Source: Motilimonas sp. E26 (GTDB lineage Bacteria > Pseudomonadota > Gammaproteobacteria > Enterobacterales > CBDFNC01). From it: a stretch of 64,000 bases of DNA. The stretch lies in the NCBI RefSeq assembly GCF_021278025.1, contig NZ_JAIBHJ010000013.1, positions 59,465-123,464 of the forward strand, given 5' to 3'. The notes beneath the pieces were generated by a model. The model saw only the letters and a list, made by a program, of their open reading frames with translations. It was not told the DNA's origin and ran no database searches. The position numbers and the translations under genes were made by a program. Positions 18,378 to 30,598 of the stretch are shown piece after piece (position 1 is the first letter of the stretch; each line of letters begins with the position of its first letter).

Positions 18378-20240
18378 ATGTCAGACAGTTTCTTATTATT
18401 TGATGTCGACGACAGAGACGACATTACCGATAAAGTACTGCCATTATTTAGCGACGACGTATTACCTAAAGCATGGACAGCGCACGATCCCGCTCAATTT
18501 AATCCTGAAAGCCGTGTTTACGTGTATATTAGCGATGAGCAAGTTCCCAACATCATAAATGCCGCGCTAATGGGAGGCTGGCACTTAGCCATTTTACCTC
18601 ACCCAAATGCCAGTTATGCACGGCGAGGCTTTTGTCTAGAAAGCAATTTAGAAAAAGCGATTAAGGCAGCCGAGCAAGCTAAAGAACAAAAAGTTGATGT
18701 GCTGCGCTGTAATAACGAAATAGTATTAAGCTCAGTGGTGCTTGGTCATGGCTTTAGTTTACGACCCGGAGGACAAAGCCATGTGTGGCAGGAGCGGTTA
18801 AATAAAGCATGGGACAACATTCGTCATGTTAATAACTTCCTACCAAAACGCTTAAGTTTTTCAACTGCTAATGACAGCACCTTTACTACCGCGGCAGTTG
18901 GTGTCGTTGTCGTCGAACATGCCCATGGCTCTATGCTATCTCGTAACATATTACCCGATAGCCATATCAATGATGGCATGCTTCATACCATGATTTTAGC
19001 GCCGCGCAGTGTGATGGAAATATTGAGTTTCTTTATTAAGTCGTCATTTAACCGTGTGATGAAGCAACCCGATTTTCTCGGTTTGGTTAAAACTAAGACC
19101 CTTACCATTAGCAATAATCAGCAGCTCGATTATGAAATTGACGGCCGTAGCATGACGGCAGAACAGCTGGTTATCGACACCGAACCACGCTGTTTAAGTC
19201 TGCTAGTGGGTGAATCATTGCCCATATCTGACAATGCCCAGAGCAGCAAAGAGCAACGTAAAGTGTCACGCCTACCCGCTGGCGAAGCCATTACCGCGAT
19301 GGCAGCCAAACCTTTGTCTCTGATCGCTCACGCAGCGCCAGAAGAGTTTAAAGACCTTTACCAACTATTACGCGAAAATGCGACAGCCTCACCAGCGTTT
19401 TTAACTTTAATGGTACTATCAACCCTCCTCGCCAGTATTGGTTTATATGCCAGCTCTGCACCGGTGATTATTGGCGCTATGATCCTAGCACCACTAATGG
19501 CGCCGATTATTTCTCTGGCAATGGCAATGACACGACAAGATCCCAGCTTACTCGTGTGTAGCTTAAGAACATTAGCGACAGGCCTATTTATGGCGTTACT
19601 GTTTTCATCCTTTGCCAGTTTTATTATGCCCATGGAGGTGGTTACCGCAGAAATAGCGGCGCGTCTCAGCCCTAACTTACTCGATTTGGGTGTGGCCGTG
19701 ATATCAGGCATAGCTGGTGCTTATGCCCATGCACGAATTGATGCTGCGAAAAGCCTCGCAGGCGTCGCCATTGCCGTCGCCTTGGTACCACCATTAGCAG
19801 TGACGGGAATAGGTTTAGGTTGGTTAGATTGGCATGTCGCCTGGGGGGCGCTACTACTGTTTTTAACTAACTTAGCCGGCATTGTATTTGCCGCCTCTTT
19901 AACATTTCTTACTTTGGGCTTTGCTCCCTTTACCCGAGCAAAGAAAGGGCTAAGTATCGCCCTATTAGCAGTAGCCATCGTCAGCATTCCTTTGGTGTTT
20001 AGTTTTATGCGCTTATCGGAGGAAGCGAAAATAGTACAAGCTTTGGAAGGAAAGGAAATTGGCTCAGTGATACTGCGCCATATTCAAGCGCGAGCGAATG
20101 AGCCTATCGAGCTTTCTTTACAAATTGTTACACCTGCGGCATTAACTGGCGCAGACTTAGATACCATCAAAGATGTCGTAGAGGGTAAATTGAATCGTGA
20201 TGTCATTATGGAAGCGCAGGTAGTGATCCGCCGCGAGTAA
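18378..20240 (+). CDS. Lipid-kinase-like/DUF389 fusion membrane protein
   Basis: A 620-residue two-part protein. The first 290 residues resemble the diacylglycerol-kinase/YegS fold: a glycine-rich turn near ALMGGWHLAILPHPNASYARRG, then a beta domain with VVVVEHAHGSMLSRNILPD. The second half is the DUF389 membrane domain (about 340-560) with several helices and the conserved ARLSPNLLDLGVAVISGIAGAYA and VALVPPLAVTG motifs, followed by a soluble tail. The matching family is TIGR00341-type proteins. Function is unknown; a lipid or nucleotide-binding regulatory head on a transporter-like domain is the simplest reading. Confidence 0.88.
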   Translation: MSDSFLLFDVDDRDDITDKVLPLFSDDVLPKAWTAHDPAQFNPESRVYVYISDEQVPNIINAALMGGWHLAILPHPNASYARRGFCLESNLEKAIKAAEQAKEQKVDVLRCNNEIVLSSVVLGHGFSLRPGGQSHVWQERLNKAWDNIRHVNNFLPKRLSFSTANDSTFTTAAVGVVVVEHAHGSMLSRNILPDSHINDGMLHTMILAPRSVMEILSFFIKSSFNRVMKQPDFLGLVKTKTLTISNNQQLDYEIDGRSMTAEQLVIDTEPRCLSLLVGESLPISDNAQSSKEQRKVSRLPAGEAITAMAAKPLSLIAHAAPEEFKDLYQLLRENATASPAFLTLMVLSTLLASIGLYASSAPVIIGAMILAPLMAPIISLAMAMTRQDPSLLVCSLRTLATGLFMALLFSSFASFIMPMEVVTAEIAARLSPNLLDLGVAVISGIAGAYAHARIDAAKSLAGVAIAVALVPPLAVTGIGLGWLDWHVAWGALLLFLTNLAGIVFAASLTFLTLGFAPFTRAKKGLSIALLAVAIVSIPLVFSFMRLSEEAKIVQALEGKEIGSVILRHIQARANEPIELSLQIVTPAALTGADLDTIKDVVEGKLNRDVIMEAQVVIRRE

Positions 20241-20275
20241 GTACAAGTCAGGGTAGAATAATCACGCCATAAAAA

Positions 20276-20300
20276 AAGAGCGACTAAATTAGTCGCTCTT
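20276..20300. terminator. Bidirectional terminator between the DUF389 gene and udp
   Basis: A perfect 12-bp inverted repeat (aagagcgactaa / ttagtcgctctt) with one central base, preceded by a seven-A run. The A-run gives a good T-tract on the minus strand, so it mainly ends udp; it also separates the plus-strand gene. Confidence 0.85.
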
Positions 20301-20339
20301 GCTCTAGCTCTCTCACAGACCTAAACGTCTAAGCTAAAA

Positions 20340-21107
20340 CTACTCCGTAAGTAACCGACGTGCTGCGTCGACTACCACACTAATTGCACGATGCTCAGTC
20401 CCTTTCATCAATGACTCATCAGGTATTTCTTGCTGGGTTCGATTAATAATAACCCCCGCAACACAACCCGACTTCAACCCTTGGCTGGCACACATGGTAA
20501 ATAATGTAGCTGACTCCATTTCGAAGTTTAGTACACCCATTTGTTGCCACTCAGCCATTGAGCCTTGGAAACGCTTAACTACGCGACCAGAGAAAGTGTC
20601 GTAGCGCTCTTGACCTGGGTAGAAAGTGTCACTGGATGCCGTGACACCGACATGAACATCAGCACCCGAGGCTTTTGCTGCCGCAACCATCGCCGTTGCG
20701 ACATTGAAGTCAGGAACCGCTGGAAACTCCATTGGGGCAAAGTGCGAGCTCGCGCCATCTAAGCGCACCGCACCACTGGTTACAATCACGTCACCCACAT
20801 TAATATGCGGCTGAATCGCACCGGTTGTGCCAATACGCAAGAAAGTACGTACACCGATCTGAGCCAGCTCTTCAACGGCAATAGACGTTGATGGACCACC
20901 AATACCTGTCGAGCAAACCACCACACTATGACCATCAAGCTTGGCGAGGTAAACGGTATACTCTCGATGAGAAGCAAGAAACTTAGGTTCATCCATTAAA
21001 TTTGCGATCCGCTCTACTCGTGCCGGATCACCTGGAATAATCGCTAATGCTGCCCCTTCAATATCGGCGGCATTGATACCTAAATGGAATACATTCTGTG
21101 TGCTCAT
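20340..21107 (-). CDS. udp: Uridine phosphorylase
   Basis: Cleaves uridine with phosphate to uracil and ribose-1-phosphate in pyrimidine salvage. The protein matches E. coli Udp along its whole length: [83 protein letters not shown] and [10 protein letters not shown]. The start at 21107 ([10 protein letters not shown]) has GGAGAGAG upstream and matches the family start; an in-frame ATG at 21125 is less likely. It is a single-gene unit, ending at a shared terminator. Confidence 0.96.
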   Translation of the reverse strand: MSTQNVFHLGINAADIEGAALAIIPGDPARVERIANLMDEPKFLASHREYTVYLAKLDGHSVVVCSTGIGGPSTSIAVEELAQIGVRTFLRIGTTGAIQPHINVGDVIVTSGAVRLDGASSHFAPMEFPAVPDFNVATAMVAAAKASGADVHVGVTASSDTFYPGQERYDTFSGRVVKRFQGSMAEWQQMGVLNFEMESATLFTMCASQGLKSGCVAGVIINRTQQEIPDESLMKGTEHRAISVVVDAARRLLTE

Positions 21108-21283
21108 GGTCTCTCTCCAAGACATATGTTCAAAATATAAATTTACTTAAATGAGCCTAGTGCAATTGTCTGCCCGATCACAAATTCCTTGCTAATGATT
21201 TATATATTTCACATGTGAACCAAATATGTTGCTAAGGGCTATTATGAAAGCGAGATTCGATAGCTCAGCTGAAGCCCCTCTAA

Positions 21284-21299
21284 TGTTCCACGTGAAACA
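21284..21299. promoter_or_regulatory. parS site 1
   Basis: TGTTCCACGTGAAACA fits the bacterial parS consensus TGTTNCACGTGAAACA exactly. It is a ParB (Spo0J) binding site for chromosome segregation. Confidence 0.92.
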
Positions 21300-21343
21300 T
21301 TTTTCGAAGAGCGAGTTCTATTGCCTGCTTCAATGGCTCCGTT

Positions 21344-21359
21344 TGTTTCACGTGGAACA
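21344..21359. promoter_or_regulatory. parS site 2
   Basis: TGTTTCACGTGGAACA is the exact reverse complement of site 1, 60 bases further right. The two sites face each other. Confidence 0.92.
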
Positions 21360-21446
21360 CAATCGACATGACTTCTAATGCTATTTCCGCTATCTTCTGC
21401 ACTCATGATTTTTCAGTAATAACTCCCTTTCCGGTAGGTTCAATAT

Positions 21447-22697
21447 ATGTCTTTCTCATCTTTTGGTAACAAGTTCACCCGCCACTCTGGCATCACACAA
21501 CTGATGGATGATCTCAATGAAGGGATACGAGGTGGTGACGACATTCTGATGCTAGGAGGCGGTAACCCTGCATCGATTCCAGAGATTGAAACCCTGTTTA
21601 AGCAGAAGCTAACGGAACTCAATGAATCAGGCGCCTTAATTGACGCCCTAGGCAATTATGATGGACCACAAGGTAAAGATACATTTCTAAGCGCCCTCGC
21701 CGAGCTATTCAAAGATTTATATGGCTGGGATATCAGCAGTAAAAATATCGCCCTTACCAACGGCAGTCAGAATGCCTTTTTCTATTTGTTTAATTTGTTT
21801 GCGGGTAAGTACAGCGACGGCAGCCACAAAAAAGTACTGTTCCCATTGGCTCCCGAATATATCGGTTATGCCGATGCAACATTAGATGACGAAGTATTTG
21901 TAGCAGCAAAACCCAGTATTGAGGAGTTAGACGATGGCCTATTTAAATACCACGTCGACTTTGAGCATTTAGAGGTCGGTGATGATATTGGCCTAATGTG
22001 TGTTTCTAGACCAACTAACCCAACAGGTAATGTTGTTACAGACGAAGAGTTAAAAAAGTTGGATGCAATAGCCAAAGCTAAGGACATTCCACTTATCATT
22101 GACAACGCTTATGGCACGCCTTTCCCAAACATTATTTTTGAAGATGTCACTCCGATTTGGAATGACAATATCATTCTCTGTTTAAGCCTATCAAAGCTTG
22201 GCTTACCCGGCGCGCGTTGCGGCATAGTGGTGGCAAAAGAAGAGACCATTACTGCCCTCTCTAACCTATCAGGTATTATCGCCCTATCGCCAGGAAGTAT
22301 TGGTCCAGAACTAGCTCTGCCCTTTATCCAAGATAAGAGCATTATCTCGATAAGCGAAAACATAGTTAAACCTTTTTACCAACAACGCGCGATGCACGCA
22401 GTAAAACTCTTGCAAGAACAAATAACCGTTCCCGGTTTTCGAATTCATAAACCAGAAGGGGCGATTTTTCTCTGGTTATGGTTTAAGGACCTGCCAATAA
22501 CTTGTGAGGAGCTATATCAAAGATTAAAGCAAAAAGGCGTATTAATCGTTCCTGGCCATTATTTTTTCCCTGGTTTAGAACAAGAATGGCAGCATACACA
22601 TGAGTGTATTCGCATGAATTATTCACAAAAAACAGAAGATGTAGAAAAAGGTATTGCGATTATCGCGGCGGAAATTAATGCTATTTATGCGGAATAG
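21447..22697 (+). CDS. avtA: Valine-pyruvate aminotransferase AvtA
   Basis: A PLP-dependent fold-type I aminotransferase, 416 residues, interconverting alanine/pyruvate and valine/2-ketoisovalerate. It opens FGNKFTRHSGITQLMDDLNEG, as AvtA does, and has MLGGGNPASIPEIE. The PLP lysine is in ILCLSLSKLGLPGARCG, with the Asn-Pro region SRPTNPTGNV and the substrate-carboxylate Arg near HECIRMNYSQ. Single gene, convergent with gyrB. Confidence 0.95.
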   Translation: MSFSSFGNKFTRHSGITQLMDDLNEGIRGGDDILMLGGGNPASIPEIETLFKQKLTELNESGALIDALGNYDGPQGKDTFLSALAELFKDLYGWDISSKNIALTNGSQNAFFYLFNLFAGKYSDGSHKKVLFPLAPEYIGYADATLDDEVFVAAKPSIEELDDGLFKYHVDFEHLEVGDDIGLMCVSRPTNPTGNVVTDEELKKLDAIAKAKDIPLIIDNAYGTPFPNIIFEDVTPIWNDNIILCLSLSKLGLPGARCGIVVAKEETITALSNLSGIIALSPGSIGPELALPFIQDKSIISISENIVKPFYQQRAMHAVKLLQEQITVPGFRIHKPEGAIFLWLWFKDLPITCEELYQRLKQKGVLIVPGHYFFPGLEQEWQHTHECIRMNYSQKTEDVEKGIAIIAAEINAIYAE

Positions 22698-22812
22698 AAT
22701 GGCTAACTTAGTTAGCGTATCACCCGCTTTGTTCGCAGAATAAGTTCAGTTCCGACTCCAAACTTTGGCCTTGTGGGAGCGAAATTTATCATCAAAAAAT
22801 ATAGTTTTTTTG

Positions 22813-22838
22813 TCTACTGTTTCACGTGAAACAGTAGA
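22813..22838. promoter_or_regulatory. parS site 3 inside a longer palindrome
   Basis: The core at 22818-22833 (TGTTTCACGTGAAACA) is the exact symmetric parS consensus. It sits at the centre of a perfect 26-bp palindrome, itself flanked by T and A tracts that nearly extend the pairing, in the convergent avtA-gyrB gap. Confidence 0.93.
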
Positions 22839-22841
22839 TAC

Positions 22842-22871
22842 AAAAAAAGCCAGACAATAACTGACTGGCTT
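22842..22871 (-). terminator. gyrB terminator
   Basis: On the minus strand an aagccag / ctggctt stem is followed by seven T. It ends the dnaA-dnaN-recF-gyrB transcript, and it lies directly next to the parS palindrome. Confidence 0.8.
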
Positions 22872-22927
22872 CTTTGCTGCTTTACGACTCTTGCCCCACT
22901 AAGAGACAAGAACAATATAGACTTAGT

Positions 22928-25357
<2,430 letters not shown>

Positions 25358-25361
25358 TCAC

Positions 25362-26438
25362 TTATTGCTCTGAAACGTTTCCGTGTTCCACGTGGAACAC
25401 TTTAATTTGTTGCCCAAATAATTCTTCTATCTGCTCTTTTTCAATTGCAGTGATGAACACTTGAGCGCCGGATTCGGCAATATGTTTTGCCAGGGGTATA
25501 CGTTTTTCTCGGTCCAACTCAGACGCAAAGTCATCAATCAAGAAAATACATTTTGTTGAACCAACCCCATTTTGGAATTTGCCTTGGGCAAGCCTAAGGG
25601 CACAAACCAATAATTTTAACTGACCTCGAGACAACACGTCTGCAACCGGCACTCCGTCAACCTTAACGCGTAAGTCCGCTTTTTGCGGCCCTATGCTGGT
25701 ATATCCAAGAGCTCGGTCTCGTTCAAAGTTTTGCTGCATGTACTCCAGCAAATCTCGGCTTTTATCCCAGCCTTGAAAAAACTCAATACTGAACTCAAAT
25801 TCAGGCAGAAAATCCTTTGCCGTATTCAATATTTCTATTTCAAGTCGCTTAAGATAATCGCGTCTAAGCTGAGTAATGTGTAAAGCACGCTCACCCAGTT
25901 CGTTGTCCCAAAATCCAATATCCCGATAAGAGCGTGCGGTTTTTAACGCCGCATTGCGCTGTTTTAATAAACGCTTCACTCTTAACCACTGCGGGAAAAA
26001 AGAAGGTTCCACATGGAACACTCCCCAATCTATAAAACTACGCCGCCCCTTAGGTCCACCCGTTAGTAAGCTATAGCCTTCTGGGTGGATTAATTGTAGC
26101 GGTAGCAGTTCTGCCAATTGCGCGAGTTTATCGGCGCGTTGACCATTAATTTTTAACTCTGTATCACCAGTACGAGACTTTCTCAAACCCAGAGGTAAGG
26201 TTTGATCATGGTGTTGAAAGCGCGCAAATAAAGTAAATGCATCTTGCTCATGCTGTACGATTCGTTTGGTGAGATGGGAGCGAAATGACCGCCCTAATCC
26301 CAAAAAATGGATCGCTTCCAAGATGCTGGTTTTGCCACTGCCATTATTACCCAGTAATAAGTTCACGCCTAAGTCAGGTTTTAAACTGGCCTCTTTAATA
26401 TTTCGAAAATGGCTTAAATTAACCTGAGTAATGGCCAT
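25362..26438 (-). CDS. recF: DNA recombination and repair protein RecF
   Basis: An SMC-like ATPase, 358 residues, that helps load RecA at single-strand gaps with RecO and RecR. It has Walker A NNGSGKTSILEAIHFLGLGRSFR, the signature LSRGQLKLL and Walker B IFLIDDFASELD. Its start is one base after the dnaN stop. The extreme 3' end contains a parS-type palindrome (25384-25399), so the site is encoded within the last codons. Confidence 0.97.
   Translation of the reverse strand: MAITQVNLSHFRNIKEASLKPDLGVNLLLGNNGSGKTSILEAIHFLGLGRSFRSHLTKRIVQHEQDAFTLFARFQHHDQTLPLGLRKSRTGDTELKINGQRADKLAQLAELLPLQLIHPEGYSLLTGGPKGRRSFIDWGVFHVEPSFFPQWLRVKRLLKQRNAALKTARSYRDIGFWDNELGERALHITQLRRDYLKRLEIEILNTAKDFLPEFEFSIEFFQGWDKSRDLLEYMQQNFERDRALGYTSIGPQKADLRVKVDGVPVADVLSRGQLKLLVCALRLAQGKFQNGVGSTKCIFLIDDFASELDREKRIPLAKHIAESGAQVFITAIEKEQIEELFGQQIKVFHVEHGNVSEQ
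25384..25399. promoter_or_regulatory. parS site 4 within the recF 3' end
   Basis: TGTTCCACGTGGAACA is a symmetric parS variant differing from the consensus at one half-site position. It lies in the coding end of recF. Confidence 0.8.
26005..26020. promoter_or_regulatory. Degenerate parS-like palindrome in recF
   Basis: GGTTCCACATGGAACA matches the parS pattern at all but two positions, including a change in the central CACGTG. ParB binding is doubtful. Confidence 0.3.
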
Positions 26439-26439
26439 G

Positions 26440-27540
26440 TTATAAGCGCATTGGCATCACAACATACATAGCGTCAGAAGACTCATCGGCTTCAATCAAG
26501 GCACTACTATTTGCATCACGCATGATGATCTTAATCCGCTCACATTTTAGCGTATTTAGTACATCCAGCACATAGCTAACGTTAAAGCCGATCTCTAATT
26601 CGTGACTAGGAAAGCTAACATCCAAGATTTCTTCTGCTTCTTCACGCTCAGGATTGTTTGCGGTAATTTTTAATAAGTTCTCAGACAGCGTTAAACGCAC
26701 ACCACGGAACTTTTCATTCGAGAGAATGGCGGCACGGGCAAATGCTTGCTTAAGCTCTTCACGACCCGATGAAAGAATTTTATCGCCATTATCAGGAACC
26801 ACGCGACGATAATCAGGGAAGCGACCATCAACTAATTTACAAGTGAAAGTAAACCCAGCGGTAATAGCCCGAATATTATTACTACCAATTTGAATTTGCA
26901 GTGCCTGATCGTCATTGTCTAACAAACGAATCAGCTCTAATACCCCTTTGCGTGGCACAATGATCGATTGGTTCTGTAATGGCTGCTCAAGCTGCACACT
27001 GCACATGGCCAAGCGATGACCATCGGTTGCGACACTTTTTAGCTCGTGGCCATCGGTTTCAAAATACATACCGTTTAGGTAGTAACGTACATCTTGGCTG
27101 GCCATGGAAAACTGCGTGCTTTCAATTAAGCGACGCATCTGACTTTGCGGCAAACTAAACTCAACAATACTCTGCCAAGATTCAATATTGGGAAAATCAT
27201 TCGCAGGCAATGAAGATAAGGTGTAGCGACTTCTACCCGAACGTAAAATGACCTTATCGTTTTCTAACGCTAAACGAATATCTGATTGATCTGGTAAGCC
27301 GCGACAAATATCGAGTAGCTTGCGCGCGGGTACCGTTGTACGTCCAGGTTCAATATCACCTTCTAAGGGCATTTGACCGATCAACTCTACTTCCAAGTCC
27401 GTGCCCGTTAATGAAAGTAAATTATCACTCACCTCAATCAGTACGTTACCTAAGATAGGTAGCGTGGGACGACTGCCTAATGCGCCAGTCACAAGTTGTA
27501 GTGGCCTTAGCAAGGCTTCTCTGTTTATAGAAAAATGCAT
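26440..27540 (-). CDS. dnaN: DNA polymerase III beta clamp
   Basis: The sliding clamp, 366 residues, holding polymerase III and many repair proteins on DNA. It starts MHFSINREALLRPLQLVTGALGSRPTLPIL and ends in the conserved MYVVMPMRL. All three clamp domains are present. It lies between dnaA (13 bases upstream) and recF (1 base downstream). Confidence 0.98.
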   Translation of the reverse strand: MHFSINREALLRPLQLVTGALGSRPTLPILGNVLIEVSDNLLSLTGTDLEVELIGQMPLEGDIEPGRTTVPARKLLDICRGLPDQSDIRLALENDKVILRSGRSRYTLSSLPANDFPNIESWQSIVEFSLPQSQMRRLIESTQFSMASQDVRYYLNGMYFETDGHELKSVATDGHRLAMCSVQLEQPLQNQSIIVPRKGVLELIRLLDNDDQALQIQIGSNNIRAITAGFTFTCKLVDGRFPDYRRVVPDNGDKILSSGREELKQAFARAAILSNEKFRGVRLTLSENLLKITANNPEREEAEEILDVSFPSHELEIGFNVSYVLDVLNTLKCERIKIIMRDANSSALIEADESSDAMYVVMPMRL

Positions 27541-27553
27541 GGTCGCCTTTCCT

Positions 27554-28933
27554 TTACGATGACAAGGTTCTAATCAGGTTAGAGTAATCTTCTTTTATAT
27601 CGTGGCTTTCTTCACGTAACTGCAAAATTTTACGACAAGCATGAAGTACAGTCGTATGGTCGCGACCACCAAAGGCATCACCGATTTCAGGCAAGCTGTG
27701 GTTGGTTAGCTCTTTTGCCAGCGCCATTGCGATTTGACGTGGACGAGCCACGCTTCGGCTACGGCGCTTCGACAATAAGTCTGCCATTTTGATCTTGTAA
27801 TATTCCGCCACGGTTTTTTGAATGTTGTCGATAGTCACTAACTTTTCTTGCAGTGCCAATAAATCACGCAACGCTTCGCGGACAAAATCAATAGTTGCTG
27901 TGCGACCTGTGAAATCAGCATTGGCCCGCACGCGGTTTAATGCGCCTTCCAGCTCACGCACATTTGAGCGCAGACGTTTGGCGATAAAAAATGCACTTTC
28001 ATCTGGCAAATCAAAGTTATGCTCTGCCGCTTTGCGCTTTAAGATTGCGACACGGGTTTCGAGCTCTGGCGGCTCGATAGCCACCGTTAAGCCCCAACCA
28101 AAACGCGATTTTAAGCGGTCTTCAACGCCATCTATTTCTTTCGGATAACGGTCGCTGGTTAAGATTATTTGTTGATTACCTTCAAGTAAGGCATTGAAAG
28201 TATGAAAGAATTCTTCTTGAGAGCGCTCTTTGTTGGCAAAAAATTGAATGTCATCGATCAATAAGGCATCCACGCTACGGTAATAGCGTTTAAATTCTTC
28301 GATGGCATTACTTTGCAGTGCTTTGACCATGTCTTGCACAAAGCGCTCTGAGTGCATGTAAATCACTTTAGCGTCTTTTTTGTGCTCGCGGATACCATTA
28401 CCCACCGCATGTAACAAATGCGTTTTGCCTAAACCACTGCCGCCATACAAAAACAGTGGATTGTACGAGCCACCCGGATTTTCAGCTACTTGGCGTGCGG
28501 CCGCTCGGCCGAGTTGGTTTGATTTACCCTCAACAAAGTTATCAAAGGTATAGTTTAAGTTGATGTTACTGCGATGAAATATCTCAGGCTTGGCTTTAGG
28601 CTCTCGTTCCCAAGGGGTTTTATCACTGCTGTTGCTAAACGAAACAGCTTGTTCTGGTTTTTCTGTCGCTTTGGTTTCAACAATAACTGGCTTACAACCC
28701 ACCTCAAATTTTAAAATCGGCATTTCATTAGCACAAAACTCAGCTAACAAAGAAGTGAAGTGGTTAAGATATTTATCCCGCACCCAGTCCAGTACAAATC
28801 TGTTTGGTGCGTAAAAGGTTAAAACATTATCTTTCAGCTCGGTCTGTAGTGGGCGGATCCACATGCTGAATTCTGTAGCCGGCAATTCATCCTTTAATCT
28901 AGCTAGGCAGTTTTGCCAAACGGAAGAAGACAC
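27554..28933 (-). CDS. dnaA: Chromosomal replication initiator DnaA
   Basis: The initiator that unwinds oriC, 459 residues. Domain I is about residues 1-85, a linker follows, and the AAA+ domain has Walker [18 protein letters not shown] and Walker [11 protein letters not shown]. Domain IV has the DNA-binding signature [15 protein letters not shown]. It heads the dnaA-dnaN-recF-gyrB block. The 225-base gap to the divergent gene at 29159 holds its promoter; no cluster of DnaA boxes is visible there. Confidence 0.98.
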   Translation of the reverse strand: MSSSVWQNCLARLKDELPATEFSMWIRPLQTELKDNVLTFYAPNRFVLDWVRDKYLNHFTSLLAEFCANEMPILKFEVGCKPVIVETKATEKPEQAVSFSNSSDKTPWEREPKAKPEIFHRSNINLNYTFDNFVEGKSNQLGRAAARQVAENPGGSYNPLFLYGGSGLGKTHLLHAVGNGIREHKKDAKVIYMHSERFVQDMVKALQSNAIEEFKRYYRSVDALLIDDIQFFANKERSQEEFFHTFNALLEGNQQIILTSDRYPKEIDGVEDRLKSRFGWGLTVAIEPPELETRVAILKRKAAEHNFDLPDESAFFIAKRLRSNVRELEGALNRVRANADFTGRTATIDFVREALRDLLALQEKLVTIDNIQKTVAEYYKIKMADLLSKRRSRSVARPRQIAMALAKELTNHSLPEIGDAFGGRDHTTVLHACRKILQLREESHDIKEDYSNLIRTLSS

Positions 28934-29158
28934 AGATCACTCCAAAACAAAAAAACGGTCGCACATTTTATCCTGCTAAGCCCGATTTCTCTAGGCTTTA
29001 TATCACCATATTGACAAATTTGCTCCTTGACAAAAACAGATTGCGGTAGATTAAATTTCGGTCTAAGCGTGCAAAATGTGCTGATTAAATGAATTATATT
29101 TACGCCAAGGCCTAGCCTGACTATGATTGAAACATATTAACCTTGAGGATTCAGTAAG

Positions 29159-29584
29159 ATGGAACCTAAAACCAACACGATTAAAGGTTCGATCAAACAA
29201 GATCCTTTTGTCCGAAACCTATTCGAGCGACTGCCTGAGGATCTTCATGATAGTTTTAGTGAAGAGCAATTGATCCACTTGAAAGTAGCTTTGGGCGCAC
29301 GCAGTTGGGGTGAGCATAAAATTGATTTTCGCGGCACCGTTAAATTTTTGCGCTGGCGTTATTATTATGTATTTTTGGCCGGCCGTAACCGTCGTGATCT
29401 TACCCGTCGCGAGAGAAACATTTCACGCTTGATCCAAGCCGGTTTGCTCAGTTTATTTTTGTGTTTTTGTGCCGGATTAGGTGTATTGATCCTTTATTTA
29501 CTTAAATCAGCGGCAGGCATAGATCTCATACCGGGCTTTTCTTTCGGCGTCTGGGGTTGGTTTAAAACCAGCTTTCTCAATTGA
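29159..29584 (+). CDS. Conserved membrane protein next to dnaA
   Basis: A 141-residue protein with a soluble, basic N-terminal part (SWGEHKIDFRGTVKFLRWRYYYVFLAGRNRRDLTRRERN) and one strongly hydrophobic helix (about residues 96-117), then a short tail. A TGAGGA ribosome binding site precedes the ATG. Similar proteins occur next to dnaA/rpmH in Shewanella-like genomes; the function is not known to me. It is divergent from dnaA. Confidence 0.8.
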   Translation: MEPKTNTIKGSIKQDPFVRNLFERLPEDLHDSFSEEQLIHLKVALGARSWGEHKIDFRGTVKFLRWRYYYVFLAGRNRRDLTRRERNISRLIQAGLLSLFLCFCAGLGVLILYLLKSAAGIDLIPGFSFGVWGWFKTSFLN

Positions 29585-29629
29585 TCGAGTTTAAGTGCAA
29601 AATTTAAACGCTGTGATCTTCTCAGATCC

Positions 29630-29657
29630 TTGCTAATTCAATAAATCTCTATATAAT
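29630..29657 (+). promoter_or_regulatory. Candidate sigma-70 promoter upstream of rpmH (distal)
   Basis: TTGCTA at 29630-29635 and TATAAT at 29652-29657 are 16 bases apart, about 220 bases before rpmH. Confidence 0.55.
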
Positions 29658-29753
29658 CCTGCGCACTTTCAGTTTATAACCTTTTATTAGGCACCAATCT
29701 GAAACGTGCGCTTTATCTTAGGATAAAAATTGCACAACACGACGGCATTTAAA

Positions 29754-29782
29754 TTGACTTGATTCATTTCAAGGTATAGAAT
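29754..29782 (+). promoter_or_regulatory. Candidate sigma-70 promoter upstream of rpmH (proximal)
   Basis: TTGACT at 29754-29759 and TAGAAT at 29777-29782 are 17 bases apart. This is a good match for the main promoter of the rpmH-rnpA-yidD-yidC genes. Confidence 0.65.
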
Positions 29783-29874
29783 TCGCCCTCTTTTTTGAGG
29801 CCAACTGCCATAATGTCATTCACAGCATTATGAACGAAAGCCAACTGTACAGTTAACTGATAACGGAAAGAACC

Positions 29875-30009
29875 ATGAAACGTACTTTTCAACCAAGCAA
29901 TCTTAAGCGTAAGCGTTCTCACGGCTTTCGTGCTCGCAAAGCGACCAAAGGCGGTCGTCAAGTTGTAGCTCGTCGTCGTGCTAAAGGCCGCACGCGCCTG
30001 AGCGCATAA
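29875..30009 (+). CDS. rpmH: Ribosomal protein bL34
   Basis: A 44-residue, very basic protein of the large ribosomal subunit. It starts [20 protein letters not shown] and ends GRTRLSA, the standard gammaproteobacterial bL34. GGAAAG lies 6 bases before the ATG. rnpA begins 11 bases after the stop. Confidence 0.98.
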   Translation: MKRTFQPSNLKRKRSHGFRARKATKGGRQVVARRRAKGRTRLSA

Positions 30010-30019
30010 TTAGTCAGAC

Positions 30020-30376
30020 GTGATTAAATTATCGTTCGATCGGGAGTTACGTTTGTTAACTCCCGAACAATTCAAAAACGTCTTCAAAGACCCCATTCCA
30101 GCTTCATCTCCTCATATTACAATACTTGCTAAACCTAATGGTCTTACCCATCCTAGACTTGGTCTTGCTATACCGAAAAAACACATCAAACGTGCTGTGG
30201 GTAGAAATCGTATTCGTCGTGTGGTTAGAGAAAGCTTTCGTACTCGTCAACATCAATTGCCCGCCGTCGACTTAGTCGTCATCGCAAAAGGTGGTTCAGG
30301 TGACCTCAGTAATGAGGAATTAGCAAAACTTCTAGGTAAACTATGGCAAAGAATAGTTCGCCGTTGCAATGGTTAG
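30020..30376 (+). CDS. rnpA: Ribonuclease P protein component
   Basis: The protein subunit that helps RNase P RNA mature tRNA 5' ends, 118 residues with a GTG start. The conserved basic helix is [16 protein letters not shown]. The 3' end overlaps yidD by 34 bases in another frame, the usual arrangement. Confidence 0.96.
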   Translation: MIKLSFDRELRLLTPEQFKNVFKDPIPASSPHITILAKPNGLTHPRLGLAIPKKHIKRAVGRNRIRRVVRESFRTRQHQLPAVDLVVIAKGGSGDLSNEELAKLLGKLWQRIVRRCNG

Positions 30377-30591
30377 CCATTGGCTTAATAAAATCTTACC
30401 AAGTACTTATTAGTCCTTTACTCGGCCCACGCTGTCGTTTTCATCCCACTTGCTCACATTATGCTATTGAAGCAATTAAAATACATGGATCGGTAAAAGG
30501 TTGTTGGTTAGCGGGCCAACGTCTTATAAAATGTCATCCTTTAAACCCTGGTGGGTACGACCCTGTTCCTAAACCTAAGAAAAGAGATTAA
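30343..30591 (+). CDS. yidD: Membrane protein insertion efficiency factor YidD
   Basis: An 82-residue protein that assists YidC-dependent membrane insertion. It has the family motif [24 protein letters not shown] with its conserved cysteines, and [10 protein letters not shown] near the end. It overlaps the end of rnpA and is followed by yidC after 7 bases. Confidence 0.96.
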   Translation: MAKNSSPLQWLAIGLIKSYQVLISPLLGPRCRFHPTCSHYAIEAIKIHGSVKGCWLAGQRLIKCHPLNPGGYDPVPKPKKRD

Positions 30592-30598
30592 CTAAATT

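Larger units (their letters stand above)
21126..21446. other. udp-avtA intergenic region with two parS sites
   Basis: About 320 bases without a gene, between divergent udp and avtA. It contains two exact parS-type palindromes in opposite orientation (listed separately) and the two promoters, which I could not define exactly. Acts at least in part as a centromere-like ParB loading zone near the origin. Confidence 0.8.

Noticed and set aside
28934..29158. Possible oriC upstream of dnaA
   Set aside because: No DnaA-box cluster and no AT-rich repeats; in this lineage oriC is expected beside mioC/mnmG.
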